A stretch of 64,000 bases of DNA from Gracilaria domingensis (GCA_022539475.1 VCMS01000011.1:1-64000); one strand, 5' to 3'; counted from the stretch's first letter, positions 32,377 to 42,561 are shown. Numbers and translations are program-made. Notes: a model not told the origin generated them from the letters alone.

Positions 32377-33067
32377 CGCGCATCCCAAAGTTCCTCTTGG
32401 AACTGCAAAAGTATAGAGCTTGTTTGGAAAGTACGTGGGAGACAATTTTGCAACAGAAAACGACCGAAAACGAGAGCCGTCCTAAAGCTCAGCGACAAAA
32501 TCTGCCCAAGTTCAAAACTTGGCGCGAAGCTCGCGGCCACCCGTCAGAAAACCTTTAACACACATAAATCGGGGACGATGAATGCATCATCCGCTTAACA
32601 GGAAGCGATACTGAAGTCAAGACAGCACCAAAGTGACATCATTAGGATGTCGCACTATGACTTCTGTAAACGTACGCGAGCATGTGGCCAAATCCATTAT
32701 TTTTCAAAAAAATCCTTTCCGGCAAAATTATTTGTAACCACTGGACGCGATTTTTTGCTACGGGCTAATCCCAGATTCTAGCTCTGATCTCGATTGAATC
32801 TCCAGCCGAACACAGTGTTCCGGAACAAGGTAGCAATGGTTCAGGTTTAGACCAGAGACTTCGAAAGAAACAGCACGGCTCAAAACCCTACAAGTTGTAG
32901 GCTACAACCACTCGCCCGAATCGCACACGTCTCACAGAAAGCGCGCTTGATGCTTATCTCTTGCTGCCAACCAAAGCATTACGGCCTCTGCCTTGGGTTC
33001 AGATTAGTATTCTTGGAGTGCTAGCACGTTGCTCGAGTCGGTGAGCGTTCACACGTTCTTGTCCAGA
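32377..33067. promoter_or_regulatory. Divergent upstream region, Yju2 and phycobilisome linker
   Basis: 690 bp between divergent starts. It contains an AT-rich tract (32,695-32,760) but no ORF or repeat. A light-regulated promoter for the linker would be expected here; no element can be named from sequence alone. Confidence 0.4.
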
Positions 33068-34120
33068 ATGAGTGCTTTTGTACCGCATTCTTCGTTTATC
33101 CCTGCGACTAAGGTTCAAAGAAGCAGCCGAAATGTCTGCCTCACCGCGCCGAAAACCGCCTCCCGCAACACAGGTCATAGTCCTGCTGCGCCTCGAATGA
33201 GCACCAATCCAGGGATTACGCTGGATATTTTGCGATACACTCCAGTGGTTTCCAATGTTTGTGTCGAGGACAAAGATGTAGCATGCTACATGGTTTGGCA
33301 ACAAGTGTTTGGAAATGCTTACGTAATGGAGTCTGAGCGCGAAGAGGCTTACATCGCGGAGTCCATGTATCGCGCCGATCGTATTTCCCTCCGCGAGTTT
33401 GTGCGTGCTGTTGCGCTGACCTCCACCTATCGCAGGCGTTTCTTCGAATGCTGTGGTCCATATCGAGCTGTCGAACTCAACTTCAAGCACCTTCTTGGTC
33501 GCGGTCCTAATTCACAAGCAGAAGTTTCCGAACATGTACAAAGAATAGTCAATGAAGGGTATGAAGCTGAGATTAATTCCTACATTGATTCTGATGAATA
33601 CGAAGAGGCGTTTGGAGACGACTATGTTCCTCGGATGAGATTTAAGGGAACCTATACAACTGCCGATGAGTTCAATAGAATGTGTGCTCTTTATTCTGCC
33701 CCTGGAACTTCAGATAAATCTTTGTTCGCTCGTTCCCTTCAGATCGGGATCGCCAATCCGAATCACGTCCTCTCACTTGACGGAGCTGGTCACTCATCCA
33801 AATTGGTGTCTGTGATTGCATTGAATACCAATCCCTCCTTCGTGGCCGTGAAGAGAGCCATTCCGACTCGGCCAGATTTAGATAATGGACTCCAAGCTTC
33901 CACCGAAGTCATCAACGAAAATTCCGCTCCTCCCCGCCGTCGCGTGGAAGTGACGCTCGGGAACTACATGGTTGTGACGCCAGATGAAGAGGCCGAGTTG
34001 GGCCGCAGTTCATCGGAGGACCAAATGATCTCGAACTTCGCTAAGAAGGAGATTGCTGATGCCGAAGCTCAAATCGCTGCTCTGCAGTCCAAGATCGCTG
34101 AACTTAATCTAGTCGTGTAG
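33068..34120 (+). CDS. Phycobilisome linker polypeptide, plastid-targeted
   Basis: 350 residues from the ATG at 33,068; the longer frame begins at a TTG. The N-terminal 40-50 residues (MSAFVPHSSFIPATKV...) are Ser/Arg/Ala-rich with an early Phe, typical of red-algal transit peptides. A PBS linker domain follows (about 55-190), with ESMYRADRISLREFVRAVAL, FKHLLGRGPNSQAEVSEHV and SDEYEEAFGDDYVPRMRF. The C-terminal part contains a short charged helix (KKEIADAEAQIAALQSKIAE), a probable coiled coil. The protein would join phycobiliprotein hexamers in antenna rods on the thylakoid surface. It is a rod-type linker rather than ApcE; which rod partner it serves is not evident. Its presence in nuclear DNA identifies a red alga. 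Confidence 0.92.
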   Translation: MSAFVPHSSFIPATKVQRSSRNVCLTAPKTASRNTGHSPAAPRMSTNPGITLDILRYTPVVSNVCVEDKDVACYMVWQQVFGNAYVMESEREEAYIAESMYRADRISLREFVRAVALTSTYRRRFFECCGPYRAVELNFKHLLGRGPNSQAEVSEHVQRIVNEGYEAEINSYIDSDEYEEAFGDDYVPRMRFKGTYTTADEFNRMCALYSAPGTSDKSLFARSLQIGIANPNHVLSLDGAGHSSKLVSVIALNTNPSFVAVKRAIPTRPDLDNGLQASTEVINENSAPPRRRVEVTLGNYMVVTPDEEAELGRSSSEDQMISNFAKKEIADAEAQIAALQSKIAELNLVV

Positions 34121-34410
34121 ATACATCTTCTGCTAGTTAAGTTCAAGGGCTATGGTGTTCACATCACGATCTTCATACAGGCATATAGTAAAACAGTTCT
34201 TTCATCTGCAGAGATTGTTAATTTATTGATACAACAGAACAAACCTGAAACCATGGCGATACTGCTCTCCATATTTCAGGCACTCGTCCAATGATAGTAA
34301 CAACATCTGTTACGTGTAGCCTTTGATACAAAGGTGTCTCAAAAATGTGGTGTTCCCGGGTTAAGAAGTCTCGTACGGCGTGCAGGCATCGAAGCAGAAG
34401 CGGAAACCTT
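34121..34410. other. Intergenic between convergent genes
   Basis: 290 bp shared 3' region of the linker and the GNAT-Nudix gene. Nothing notable. Confidence 0.5.
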
Positions 34411-35646
34411 TTAGAGTCCGTGCCTTCGAAACTCCTGCCACAAAGACCCTCCAATCCCATCAGAAATGATTTCCTCACGAGTCATAAGCTTCACAGAATC
34501 AACTTCTCTTGGATCACAAACGATATGGTCTTCAGAAAAGTCTCCACTGGCAATGAAAGGGTGGAACTGAATTCTGAGCCCAGTTCCTTCTCCATCTGCA
34601 ACAAATGGCGAGAATGGAGTGGAAAACGTAAGATTTGATAGTCCCACCTCCTCTTCAACTTCTCGCTTCGCAGCGGTAAGGGGATCTTCCTGCCAATCGA
34701 TGCAGCCAGTAACCAAAGCAGCTATCTTACCTGGGAATGAAGACTTGTTGTACGAGCGCCTATGCACGACGACTTTGTTCCCTGTCTCAACTAAGACAGC
34801 AACCGCCCGAAAGAGAAGCCGACTTCGATTTACTTCATCTTTTGACGCAAAGGACACGGTCCATCCTCGAGTTAAGTCAATGACTTCCAGTGTGTCGCGT
34901 GCAACGGCGGGTTGCGACAGGTGCAGGGACTTCTCCAGGACTGTGTCGCATCGTTCTACTTCAATGCCAGTAGATGCCTCGTACCCCCGGGACTTATACA
35001 AACCATTTGCCTTCGTCATGGTCGACAAAGTTTCTACGACTGCCTGACGATAGCCAAGCTGCAAAGCACGTTGTTCAATAGCGGTGAGCATGAAAGATCC
35101 GAGTCCCTGACCACGCACACTCTGGTGCAAGTATAATTTTCTGATTTCGACAACATCCTTCCCTCGGTGTGGGACTTCGTAAAAAGCGCCCGTCCCGACG
35201 ATATTCGCCGTTCTCGTATCTTCTACAACCCAAAACTCGCCGTTTGCATAGGCGTTTTCTACATCGATGACATCTCTGTCAGCCACCACAGGGTCCCACT
35301 CCAAGTCAAACTCTGATAGAACAGAGGAAATCAATTCGGCGCATGCCATTCTATCATTTCTTTTCCATGCTCGAATGATGAAATCTTGGAAAGGAATAGA
35401 GAAATTGGAAACATGACGAGGTCGTATCATTCCTTTCACGACTTGTTTTGTTTTCATTCGGTTCACGACTTCTTCATCCGCAGTCATCAAGGGCTTGGAG
35501 GCTCTACTAGTATGATAAAACCTTGTACGACGCAGACGATTCATTCGATGGTTCAAAGGAGATGTTGAATGGACGCTTGCATGCCGACGAGGACGAAGCT
35601 GTACGCATGGGGATCCCAAAAATGCCGTCCTTGGTGCGGCATCCAT
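34411..35646 (-). CDS. GNAT acetyltransferase fused to Nudix hydrolase
   Basis: 411 residues from the ATG at 35,646 (MDAAPRTAFLGSP); the upstream frame has only a TTG. The first 55 residues are Arg/Ser/His-rich with an early Phe, so plastid or mitochondrial import is likely. GNAT domain, about 75-235: acetyl-CoA loop VRGQGLGS (177-184), preceded by VEIRKLYLHQS and followed by NGLYKSRGYEA. Nudix domain, about 270-400: a complete box GX5EX7REUXEEXGU at 314-336 (GCIDWQEDPL start, REVEEEVGL end). GNATs acetylate amines; Nudix enzymes hydrolyse nucleoside-diphosphate-linked compounds. The Nudix part resembles the YfcD/isopentenyl-isomerase-like branch (inference). One uninterrupted frame joins both domains, so the fusion is not an annotation artefact. 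The substrate is unknown. Confidence 0.88.
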   Translation of the reverse strand: MDAAPRTAFLGSPCVQLRPRRHASVHSTSPLNHRMNRLRRTRFYHTSRASKPLMTADEEVVNRMKTKQVVKGMIRPRHVSNFSIPFQDFIIRAWKRNDRMACAELISSVLSEFDLEWDPVVADRDVIDVENAYANGEFWVVEDTRTANIVGTGAFYEVPHRGKDVVEIRKLYLHQSVRGQGLGSFMLTAIEQRALQLGYRQAVVETLSTMTKANGLYKSRGYEASTGIEVERCDTVLEKSLHLSQPAVARDTLEVIDLTRGWTVSFASKDEVNRSRLLFRAVAVLVETGNKVVVHRRSYNKSSFPGKIAALVTGCIDWQEDPLTAAKREVEEEVGLSNLTFSTPFSPFVADGEGTGLRIQFHPFIASGDFSEDHIVCDPREVDSVKLMTREEIISDGIGGSLWQEFRRHGL

Positions 35647-36516
35647 TGTCAGCTGATTCGAATGTTTACGGACTCGACGAAGTAGTATGTGCAACACAAT
35701 GTTAAAAAACAATCTATCTCGGACTTAATGGTACAGCAGCACAGTCGCGGCGCTTTAGCCCTCGAAGAAAGATGAAGAGTTGAATCCGGCTCTTCAACGA
35801 AATCTGTCTATTTGATTCTTATCACAACTGAGGTGCACGAAATTGATTTCGGTGCGAAAAAAACTAACGGATTGAAAGGCCAACTGAATCGAGCTCGAAA
35901 TTGCGCGGCCGCTTGGGACAGAGGTACGATGAACACAAGTTGTGAAGAAGAGAGCGAGACGAGGAGCTTGAGAAACGTTGGGCAGGTGTTGGCTATTTCT
36001 CACATCGCTCCGGACAACTCGCACACATGTCGTTGGCCAGAGCGAAACAGATTTTTGGAATTACCGTCTGTGCCATTGGACAAGCTTCGCCGACGTTTGG
36101 CGTTGTATGGTTCGAGACAAATGCGATGTGTCCCTTAAATATCGACCACCTGTCAGAAGCATACAAGTGGAACTCCCGGAGCACACTGGACGAATCAAAC
36201 CGTAACCGTCGCCAACCGAAGGCTCCCAACCGCTTGCACTGCAGTGCAGTCAGACTGCGCAGAGCTTTCGTTCGCGCGGTGGGAATCCCACCCAGTAAGA
36301 TATCTACCGCAAGTTCAATTCATGAATCTCTCTCTCACTTCAGAATCTGATGCTCCATGGGGGAAACCATTAAACTTGTAATCATTTCCTCACGGCCGAC
36401 TGAGATTGTCTGTACTACCATCATTTGCGGATGATGCGACGTCGTCTGCACGATGCTCATCGTACGTCCAGATTTGCACCTACCTTTCTGCAAAGACGAT
36501 TACCTTCAGGTCAGTT
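35647..36516. other. Intergenic, no gene seen
   Basis: 870 bp upstream of the GNAT-Nudix gene and downstream of the membrane protein gene. Overlapping short frames on both strands (35,812-36,350) have no recognisable domain and look fortuitous. Confidence 0.5.
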
Positions 36517-37650
36517 CTAGTCGTTGCGGATGATATCGCTTCTTGTTCTCTTCGTGTCACGAATTAGGAGTTTTTCATCGGGTAACCGTTTCAGGTACAG
36601 AATATCGAGCACCAGATTAACGAGAAACAGTATGACGAATATGAAAGCTGGTTTCAAGCTCTCAGCGTGCCCAGTCATATACATAAATACAACCATGGAG
36701 ACCAATGCTGCCATCATGCAAACAGAGAAGTTTAGCAGTAGCGGAACGAACAGAAACCCAGCCTGTCGTCCCTGAAAGATCCATGTAGCTGTGAGAAGCG
36801 TGAGAGGCAACATGACTCCAAGATCCAATACATGTACGAGGTTAGACGGAAGTCTAGCTTCCACTACGCTTGGCGGAACTGTCCCAGCCATCATATGCGG
36901 TATAATTTCACCGAGCCACATTGTGTAAAACACGAATGCCATAAATGTTAACCAAACGGCTATTGATATTCGGAGTTTTGAATGACTTCGCGTCATAGCC
37001 AGTGAAAAAGAGAGAGCTTCTACATCGACGCTCACCAGAATTCCCACCATAGAGTAAAGTGATAGTCCAAAACATGCGGTATAGGCCAAGAACAAAGAAT
37101 TGAAGTGAACAGTAATAGCATACATGGCATATGAATAAACCAAATAGGCCAGTATTCCAACTTGTACCAACAAGCCCCTCATCGAGCCCTTCCACGCAAA
37201 CAACCAACTACTCATGTACGAGGGCAACACAAGGAGAAGATTTGCGTGATCTTGTCCAATTCCTTGTGCTGCGTAAACCGGAGCGTCTAACTGGTAAATG
37301 TTAGGCTGAAACACACCCCTACTAGAGGTGTACATCAACAGAACAACCAGAGGAAATCCCAATGAAAGCCATGAATTCAATGTGTTCGTCATTTTGAAGT
37401 TGTGCCTCTGTTTCTTCCTGTTCTCAATGGTGGTAGAGCCAGGTGGGAAGGTTGCAACTTCCAACTGCGACTGAGAATTCTTTGCCCGCATCAAAATCGC
37501 TTCAAGAAATTCAGATGGTTTGCACATGCTTTGCTCTTTCTCGGTTTCTCTATGGTAGAGCCATGCTTCAAATAAATTGCGTTCGTTCGTTCGTTCATTC
37601 CATTGCACTAAAGTTGCATACCCTTGGTACCTCTGAACCCCTTTTTTCAT
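36517..37650 (-). CDS. Multi-spanning membrane protein of a bacterial-type unknown family
   Basis: 377 residues from the ATG at 37,650, or 291 from an internal ATG at 37,392 that falls just before the first membrane span. Eight or so hydrophobic spans are visible. Conserved-looking loops include RGLLVQVGILAYLVYSYAMY and HVLDLGVMLPLTLLTATWIF. This layout resembles uncharacterised bacterial membrane proteins with RGSLRGxLLxxGxLxYLLYNY and HVLDLxxxLP motifs (from memory of the family, not a search). No catalytic motif is seen. The 86 leading residues are hydrophilic and may be untranslated or a targeting leader. Function is unknown; transfer from bacteria is possible. Confidence 0.7.
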   Translation of the reverse strand: MKKGVQRYQGYATLVQWNERTNERNLFEAWLYHRETEKEQSMCKPSEFLEAILMRAKNSQSQLEVATFPPGSTTIENRKKQRHNFKMTNTLNSWLSLGFPLVVLLMYTSSRGVFQPNIYQLDAPVYAAQGIGQDHANLLLVLPSYMSSWLFAWKGSMRGLLVQVGILAYLVYSYAMYAITVHFNSLFLAYTACFGLSLYSMVGILVSVDVEALSFSLAMTRSHSKLRISIAVWLTFMAFVFYTMWLGEIIPHMMAGTVPPSVVEARLPSNLVHVLDLGVMLPLTLLTATWIFQGRQAGFLFVPLLLNFSVCMMAALVSMVVFMYMTGHAESLKPAFIFVILFLVNLVLDILYLKRLPDEKLLIRDTKRTRSDIIRND

Positions 37651-38554
37651 GAGCTCTTTTCTCTCGCTGAAGCAAATGCTCTTCCAGAACTTGCATGTCG
37701 TGGCAGAGTATGCATTACAAAAAGATTACCGTACACCTCGTCATACAAGGAACTCGAGCAAGCGGTCAGTCAGCTTGCCCATCCCCGTTATGGTACTGAG
37801 ACGTTTAGATAAACCGATAAACGTTTATCGATAAAATTTTTACGGGTTACGAAACGATCATCGGAAGAACCTGTCGCCATTTCCCGACTTCAGCCCCGTA
37901 TGGAAAGTGCTACTGCGGAGATATTCGTACGATAGCGGGGTTTCTCAGCGGTTTAACGCAGGATGGGGAGGATGTTTCACAGTCTTTTAGGTGCCACAAA
38001 GCCGGTTGTAATGGTATGTCCTCTCTGGCCATGAGCTCTGGACTCTGAATGAAGAAAAAAAAGTGGAGAACATCAAAAGATGAACAGGCAAAAAATCATT
38101 TGACGCGAAGTGCTTATGCAGACTGAAAACATCTTAACGGGGGCCTAATGCTTTCTTAGAATAACAGTATTGGTTGTATCTCGTGTACCGTCGGTTCTTC
38201 TCACCAAAAAAGCTACAACTCTTTAGAAAAACTGACATAAATGCAGACCATACTAAAGAAGAAGACATAAATTCTTGTTATGTCTGTGTGCAAGCATGCA
38301 AGAATATACGAAGGTAAACTGAGTACAGGTATGCGGTAAGTTGTAAATTTCCACAGGGTAGCCAATTCTCGCTCTCAGTAACCTTTCGTACCCTCTACCG
38401 GAGAACATAATAGACATAAGAAGAATGCTCTCTCTCTCTCTCCTTTATAGTCATCTGAAGAATCCTCAAATACCTGGTAGTCTTCTTGAGAAATGAGCTC
38501 CGAGCCGTCAAGCTCGACTTCTGATGCGCTGCCTATCTCTCATCCTTGGCTGCT
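37651..38554. other. Intergenic, left of the hairpin repeat, no gene seen
   Basis: 900 bp with no ORF of interest. A CGTTC tetramer run (about 37,583-37,600) lies just inside the neighbouring gene's 5' end, and a CT dinucleotide run lies at about 38,430-38,443. Confidence 0.5.
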
Positions 38555-38658
38555 GGCACTGTTACTTCCAGTCTGACACATAATATGTGTCAGACTGGAA
38601 GTAACAGTGCCTTCCAGTCTGACACATAATATGTGTCAAGACTGGAAGTAACAGTGCC
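38555..38658. repeat. Tandem perfect hairpins
   Basis: Left arm 38,555-38,581 and right arm 38,585-38,611 are perfect 27-nt complements separated by AAT. A second, nested hairpin follows at once: a 16-nt partial left arm (38,612-38,627), AAT, and the right arm repeated to 38,658 with one extra A. The unit has therefore been duplicated as fold-back DNA. It may be a minute inverted-repeat transposon or the source of a hairpin RNA. Confidence 0.85.
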
Positions 38659-40073
38659 AGTTATGCATACACAATACAATCGAAGGTCTTGGAACATTAG
38701 CACAAAATCCTCACGCTGCCGTTGCGATCCTCGCTTGCTGGTTTTCGATTATGAAGTTTGTATTCTATACTTCTATATTACACATACAGTGTTAGGTACT
38801 TTTTGAAGTTGTAGCATGAAGCTCAGCCATCTATCTATAACGAGGCGACAAAAACCCCGCGGAGATCTCAGTACAGCAATTGGCCGCATTTCATGTGGGT
38901 CCTGATGATCCGAAACGGGTTTCATAGATGAACATACACTTGTTCTCCTGAGAATAAGTTGCGAGATACTAATTCGTATCGTACTCCTTTCAAACCGAGA
39001 TTTACTACTTTCAAGCTCGCGAAATTCTCCGCCATGTCCGGAAAGGGGTGTGATAGAGTAAACTCATATCAATCAAGAGAGGCATCGTTGCATCTGCAGA
39101 AATGAGTCCAGTGACATTTGAAGGTATGAGAGCTACATGATAAACAGCAGCATGAAACATTGGGAAACTGAAGCAGCAAATTGACCCGGGAGATCGTTAA
39201 ACTCGTCCGAGCGATCGGTCAGCTCGCTGGTCGCCCTCATGGACCTGGGTGGCACGTCGCTAAAATGCCCCCGTTTAGCTGCACGTAAGCAGTAGGTCAC
39301 GAGCAGGTCATTGGAGTAAGATCCTACCGCCGTTTCCCTGACTTTTTCCTCTGAAGAGGGGTTTTCCAGGGTTTTCTCGGACGGACTACACTAGGGTTGG
39401 ATTACTGTGAAACGCTACGGACTGGTTCTTGCAGCTGATTTCGTCGATGATATGAGGATCAGGTGGAAAGAACGTCGCTCATGGTTTCTTGAGTGGCCAA
39501 TGTGGTACATGCGGAGCGCCTTGTCGTGGTATACTCCTCTGCCGACGGTCTCTAGAGGATGAATGAAGAGAGTAGTGGGAGGAAGAAGGCGATAAGCGTC
39601 GGTAGCGAAACGCCCGCGGTCGGAAACACCTAAGATATCTAATATTTCTCATCGTAGTCCAGTAAGTGTATTACGGCTACTTCGTTGTGGTCAGCGGTTG
39701 CGATGTAGAAGTATAATAGGTCGTTGGGTCTTGAGCAAACCCACGCGTAGGAGCGAAATTTGCTCCACCGTTTCCATAAATGAGAGAGAGAGAAGCAGCA
39801 AAGTATGGGTAGAAAAACTGTCCTGCCCAAAGGACCCGTCGCATATGATATTTCATATGCGCGTTGTGCTTTCACTTCTGAAGATCCACCCACCAAGAGG
39901 CAAAATTACAGTATAACACGGATTCCACGCATTACAATCTCCTTCGAAGAGAGTAGCCTTTCCGCCTCGGAAGATTTCGAAGTAACTTGGTGCTCCCAAG
40001 CGGAGTCTTGTATCTCCGTTGACGGGCTTCTCTTCAGAGAACCTTCTAGTCCAGTTTAAGCAGGTGAACCACC
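38659..40073. other. Intergenic, right of the hairpin repeat
   Basis: 1.4 kb upstream of the plastid GNAT gene. An open frame at 39,805-40,059 on the plus strand has no recognisable domain and is probably chance. It should include the GNAT promoter. Confidence 0.45.
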
Positions 40074-40936
40074 ATGAGTTTCATCAGAGATACGGCATTC
40101 AGCCCACCCGTTCGGGTGGCATCAAGCAAGACGCGACCTACGGCTCCAAAATGCTGTACGAGGGCTACAGCCAGCGAGAGTTCGAACACGTCAACTAATG
40201 GCACAGGGGTAAATGTCAACAAGTACAAAACCCAGCGCTCCATAATCTCAGCAGACAAACGAGAGCTCAGCGCGCAAGAAATCAATTCCCTTATGGTTAA
40301 GGCTGGGAAGCAAGTATGTTAACACCCAGCCTCTAGGAAGCGTACGATTTAGGCGCATCGCGAACAAGAAACGAACGCACGCCTGACCTCTCCATCACTA
40401 CACAACGAAACGCACCACAGTCGCGCGATATAGAAAAGTGGCAAAAAGCACTGGACGGAAGTTTTGCGGTCGTTTATGCCCGTCTTATTGCAAACAGAAA
40501 GCTGGTGGGTTTCGCACGGGCTACTTCTGACCATGCACTGAATGGAACAATATGGGACGTGGTGACGGACCCAGACCTACCTGATGAGGTATGAACTCCA
40601 CTGTTTAACGCGATACATTTCGTTGTTTTCAGACTTCTCGGACGCACACAACGACCCACGAAGCACTTTCAACGCACAGCCCTTCTAACTATACTCGATG
40701 TGTGTGTCATGTGCGAAATTGCTGACCGATTCTGCCGTGCTCAAAAGGGTCTCATGAAGCGTAACATTGTCAAATATATATTAAGAGAGTTGCGGCGAAC
40801 GGTTCCAGGGTGTAGCATAGCGTTGTTTTCCACCGACGAAGACAAAAAGTTCTTTGAAGATCTGGATTTTGTTGCAGACCCTGATGGGATAAAGGGAATG
40901 GCGCTGTTTGACGACACGAAACCAAAGTTCTTGTGA
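40074..40936 (+). CDS. Plastid GNAT acetyltransferase (NSI/SNAT, Ycf52-like), three exons
   Basis: The likely model is 40,074-40,313, 40,421-40,588 and 40,748-40,936, about 198 residues. Intron 1 starts GTATGT and ends CCACAG; intron 2 starts GTATGA and is taken to end CAAAAG at 40,747 (less sure). Joined, the protein reads INSLMVKAGKQ, then WQKALDGSFAVVYARL, LVGFARATSDHALNGTIWDV, GLMKRNIVKYILREL and FVADPDGIKGMALF, the pattern of plant plastid GNATs (NSI/SNAT) and red-algal Ycf52. The acetyl-CoA loop near the exon 2/3 junction looks short, so the acceptor may be misplaced. The first 45 residues look like a transit peptide. Such enzymes N-acetylate plastid proteins or arylalkylamines such as serotonin. 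Confidence 0.75.
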
Positions 40937-41020
40937 AGCGGACTCGCAGCGCAAAGATTACACAATACAGTTACGGGTGAAGGCGAGCAGAGAAGAGCAG
41001 GGAAGCTACTTGTGATTGGT

Positions 41021-42004
41021 TTAGTGCTCATTGGCGTCGTGCGACGGTGTTCGTTTCTGCATGGAGATCCTTTGCTTCTGCCAGTTGCTGCTTGTTCCAG
41101 GCTTCTTACTGAAAGCACTTGAAGCCCAGTCGCCGCGAGATAGATCGTCCAACCAAGCAGTGTCCTCAACTGGTGGAAGTTTTCGCCTGTAACCCCTCTT
41201 GTTTCGGCGTCGATTATAGCTCGCGTCGGTGACGTTTCTCGGGAAGATGCGACGAACAGCTGCATTCTTTTGCTGCAAGAGCCTGGTGAGAAGGCGCAGG
41301 TAGGCTTGACGCTCCTTCATGGATCCGCCACCACTTTGTTGCCAGGCCGAGTCGCGGCCCACTAAGTCGGCCATACAGAACAGAAAGCCTCCGTAGCTAG
41401 ACATGACGGTATTGATATTGACTGATGTGGAGTCTGGAGATCTTTTCTCGGTTGCTAAGTTAAGTATGTAAAAGGGAGCGTATGTGCCCAAGATGGGGCG
41501 ATCGAGTGCTACTACATGGTGGCGTGGAACAAAGGCATCGGTGCCCAGGACCTTGACACCTGCGCCCGAGCGCTTGAAGTTGACAAAGCGACCGTACACA
41601 ATGGCGGAGCGCGACGAAGCAGCGGTGAGCAACATGCGCTTCCTGGTGGCCACAAGAGCGGGAAGGTTTGCACGACGATCAAAGTCGAACACGGGCTCGT
41701 CAAAGTCATCCTCAACCGCCAGCAACGGCATGGTGACAGGATCGCCCACGGCGGAGGAGCCGGGAATCTCCCTGGAGGTGAAGGGCGCCTCAGCCTTGAG
41801 GCCAAAGTCAACAATGTAGAAGCGCGACGTGGAGGATCGCGGGCGGCTGGCGCCAACCACGTGACCGTGGAGCACATCGCCCGGCTGCACCGGCGCGCTG
41901 TGTATGCTGTTGCGATACATCTCCGCAAACGAGGCCATGGAGCGCGACGGCGCGCGACGGCGCCACGCGGGCAGCGCGCCGCGCCGCAGCAGCAGACGCG
42001 ACAT
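41021..42004 (-). CDS. Mitochondrial small-subunit ribosomal protein bS1m/MRPS28-like
   Basis: 327 residues from the ATG at 42,004 (MSRLLLRRGALPAWRRR), an Arg-rich mitochondrial presequence. The open frame continues upstream through GC-rich DNA as an Arg/Ala-rich peptide that is unlikely to be translated. The core has SMASFAEMYRNS, DVLHGHVVG and FYIVDFGLKAEAPF, like the S1-type beta-barrel of animal MRPS28 (SFAxMLRHS, GRIFHxVxxDLYIDFG). A second barrel-like stretch follows (AIVYGRFVNFKRSGAGVKVLG), then a basic C-terminus. It would sit on the mitochondrial 30S-type subunit. It is longer than animal MRPS28, so the family match is moderate. It is divergent from the RGG gene. Confidence 0.65.
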   Translation of the reverse strand: MSRLLLRRGALPAWRRRAPSRSMASFAEMYRNSIHSAPVQPGDVLHGHVVGASRPRSSTSRFYIVDFGLKAEAPFTSREIPGSSAVGDPVTMPLLAVEDDFDEPVFDFDRRANLPALVATRKRMLLTAASSRSAIVYGRFVNFKRSGAGVKVLGTDAFVPRHHVVALDRPILGTYAPFYILNLATEKRSPDSTSVNINTVMSSYGGFLFCMADLVGRDSAWQQSGGGSMKERQAYLRLLTRLLQQKNAAVRRIFPRNVTDASYNRRRNKRGYRRKLPPVEDTAWLDDLSRGDWASSAFSKKPGTSSNWQKQRISMQKRTPSHDANEH

Positions 42005-42561
42005 GAGCGAGCGGCGAGCGGCGAGCGGGCGCGGAAGCGCGGACGTCAAGCTAGCCGCGGCGGTCGCCGCGGACACTTCGGACACGCCTTGCGCGCGGGG
42101 GAGGGGGGGGGGGGGGGGCCCTGCGCGAAGCGAAGCCGGATCAACACACGTGGCACGAGCCGCGCGCGCGCGCGCGGCAAGCAGCGCGCACTGCAGCCGC
42201 GCGCGTTTACAGCGTGCTTGCAGCAGCGCGCGCAGTTTTGGCGCGTGCGCGATCACAACGCCGCGGCGCGGCTGTGCGTGCATCCGCGCGCGCGCGACAA
42301 CGACCGACGCAGCGCGCTGCACGCCGCCCCGCGCCCTCGCCGCCGCTATCCGCCGCGCCCTGACCGCCCCCACGCGCACCTGCGCTGCGCGCTTTTCCCC
42401 GCCACTCCCGCTTGTAACTCTTTTTCACGCGCGCGTGCGCACACGCTTTCGGAGCACCTTTAGTACAAGGTGCCGTAGCTCCCGAGTCGCCTTTTGAGTG
42501 CGTGCCTTCCACGTCCTCTTGCCCCGCCGTCTCTTTCCTTCGTCTTTCTCGCTTTCTCCTC
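42005..42561. promoter_or_regulatory. CpG-rich bidirectional promoter with 16-G run
   Basis: About 560 bp between divergent start codons, extremely rich in GCGC and CGCG. It includes an uninterrupted run of 16 G at 42,103-42,118, about 100 bp upstream of the ribosomal-protein ATG, and many alternating CG blocks (42,160-42,300) able to form Z-DNA or G-quadruplex-type structures. Long open frames on both strands here (for example 41,516-42,463) are a by-product of base composition. Confidence 0.6.

Noticed and set aside
31554..32445. Intron explaining the Yju2 frame change
   Set aside because: The two homologous parts abut with only about a dozen bases between them; no GT..AG interval of workable length exists.
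38555..38658. CRISPR-like array
   Set aside because: The repeated unit is a self-complementary hairpin without regular spacers, in a eukaryotic genome.
41516..42463. 315-codon plus-strand frame in CpG-rich DNA
   Set aside because: Overlaps the mitochondrial ribosomal protein gene on the other strand and extends through the promoter; Arg/Ala-rich composition is explained by GC content.
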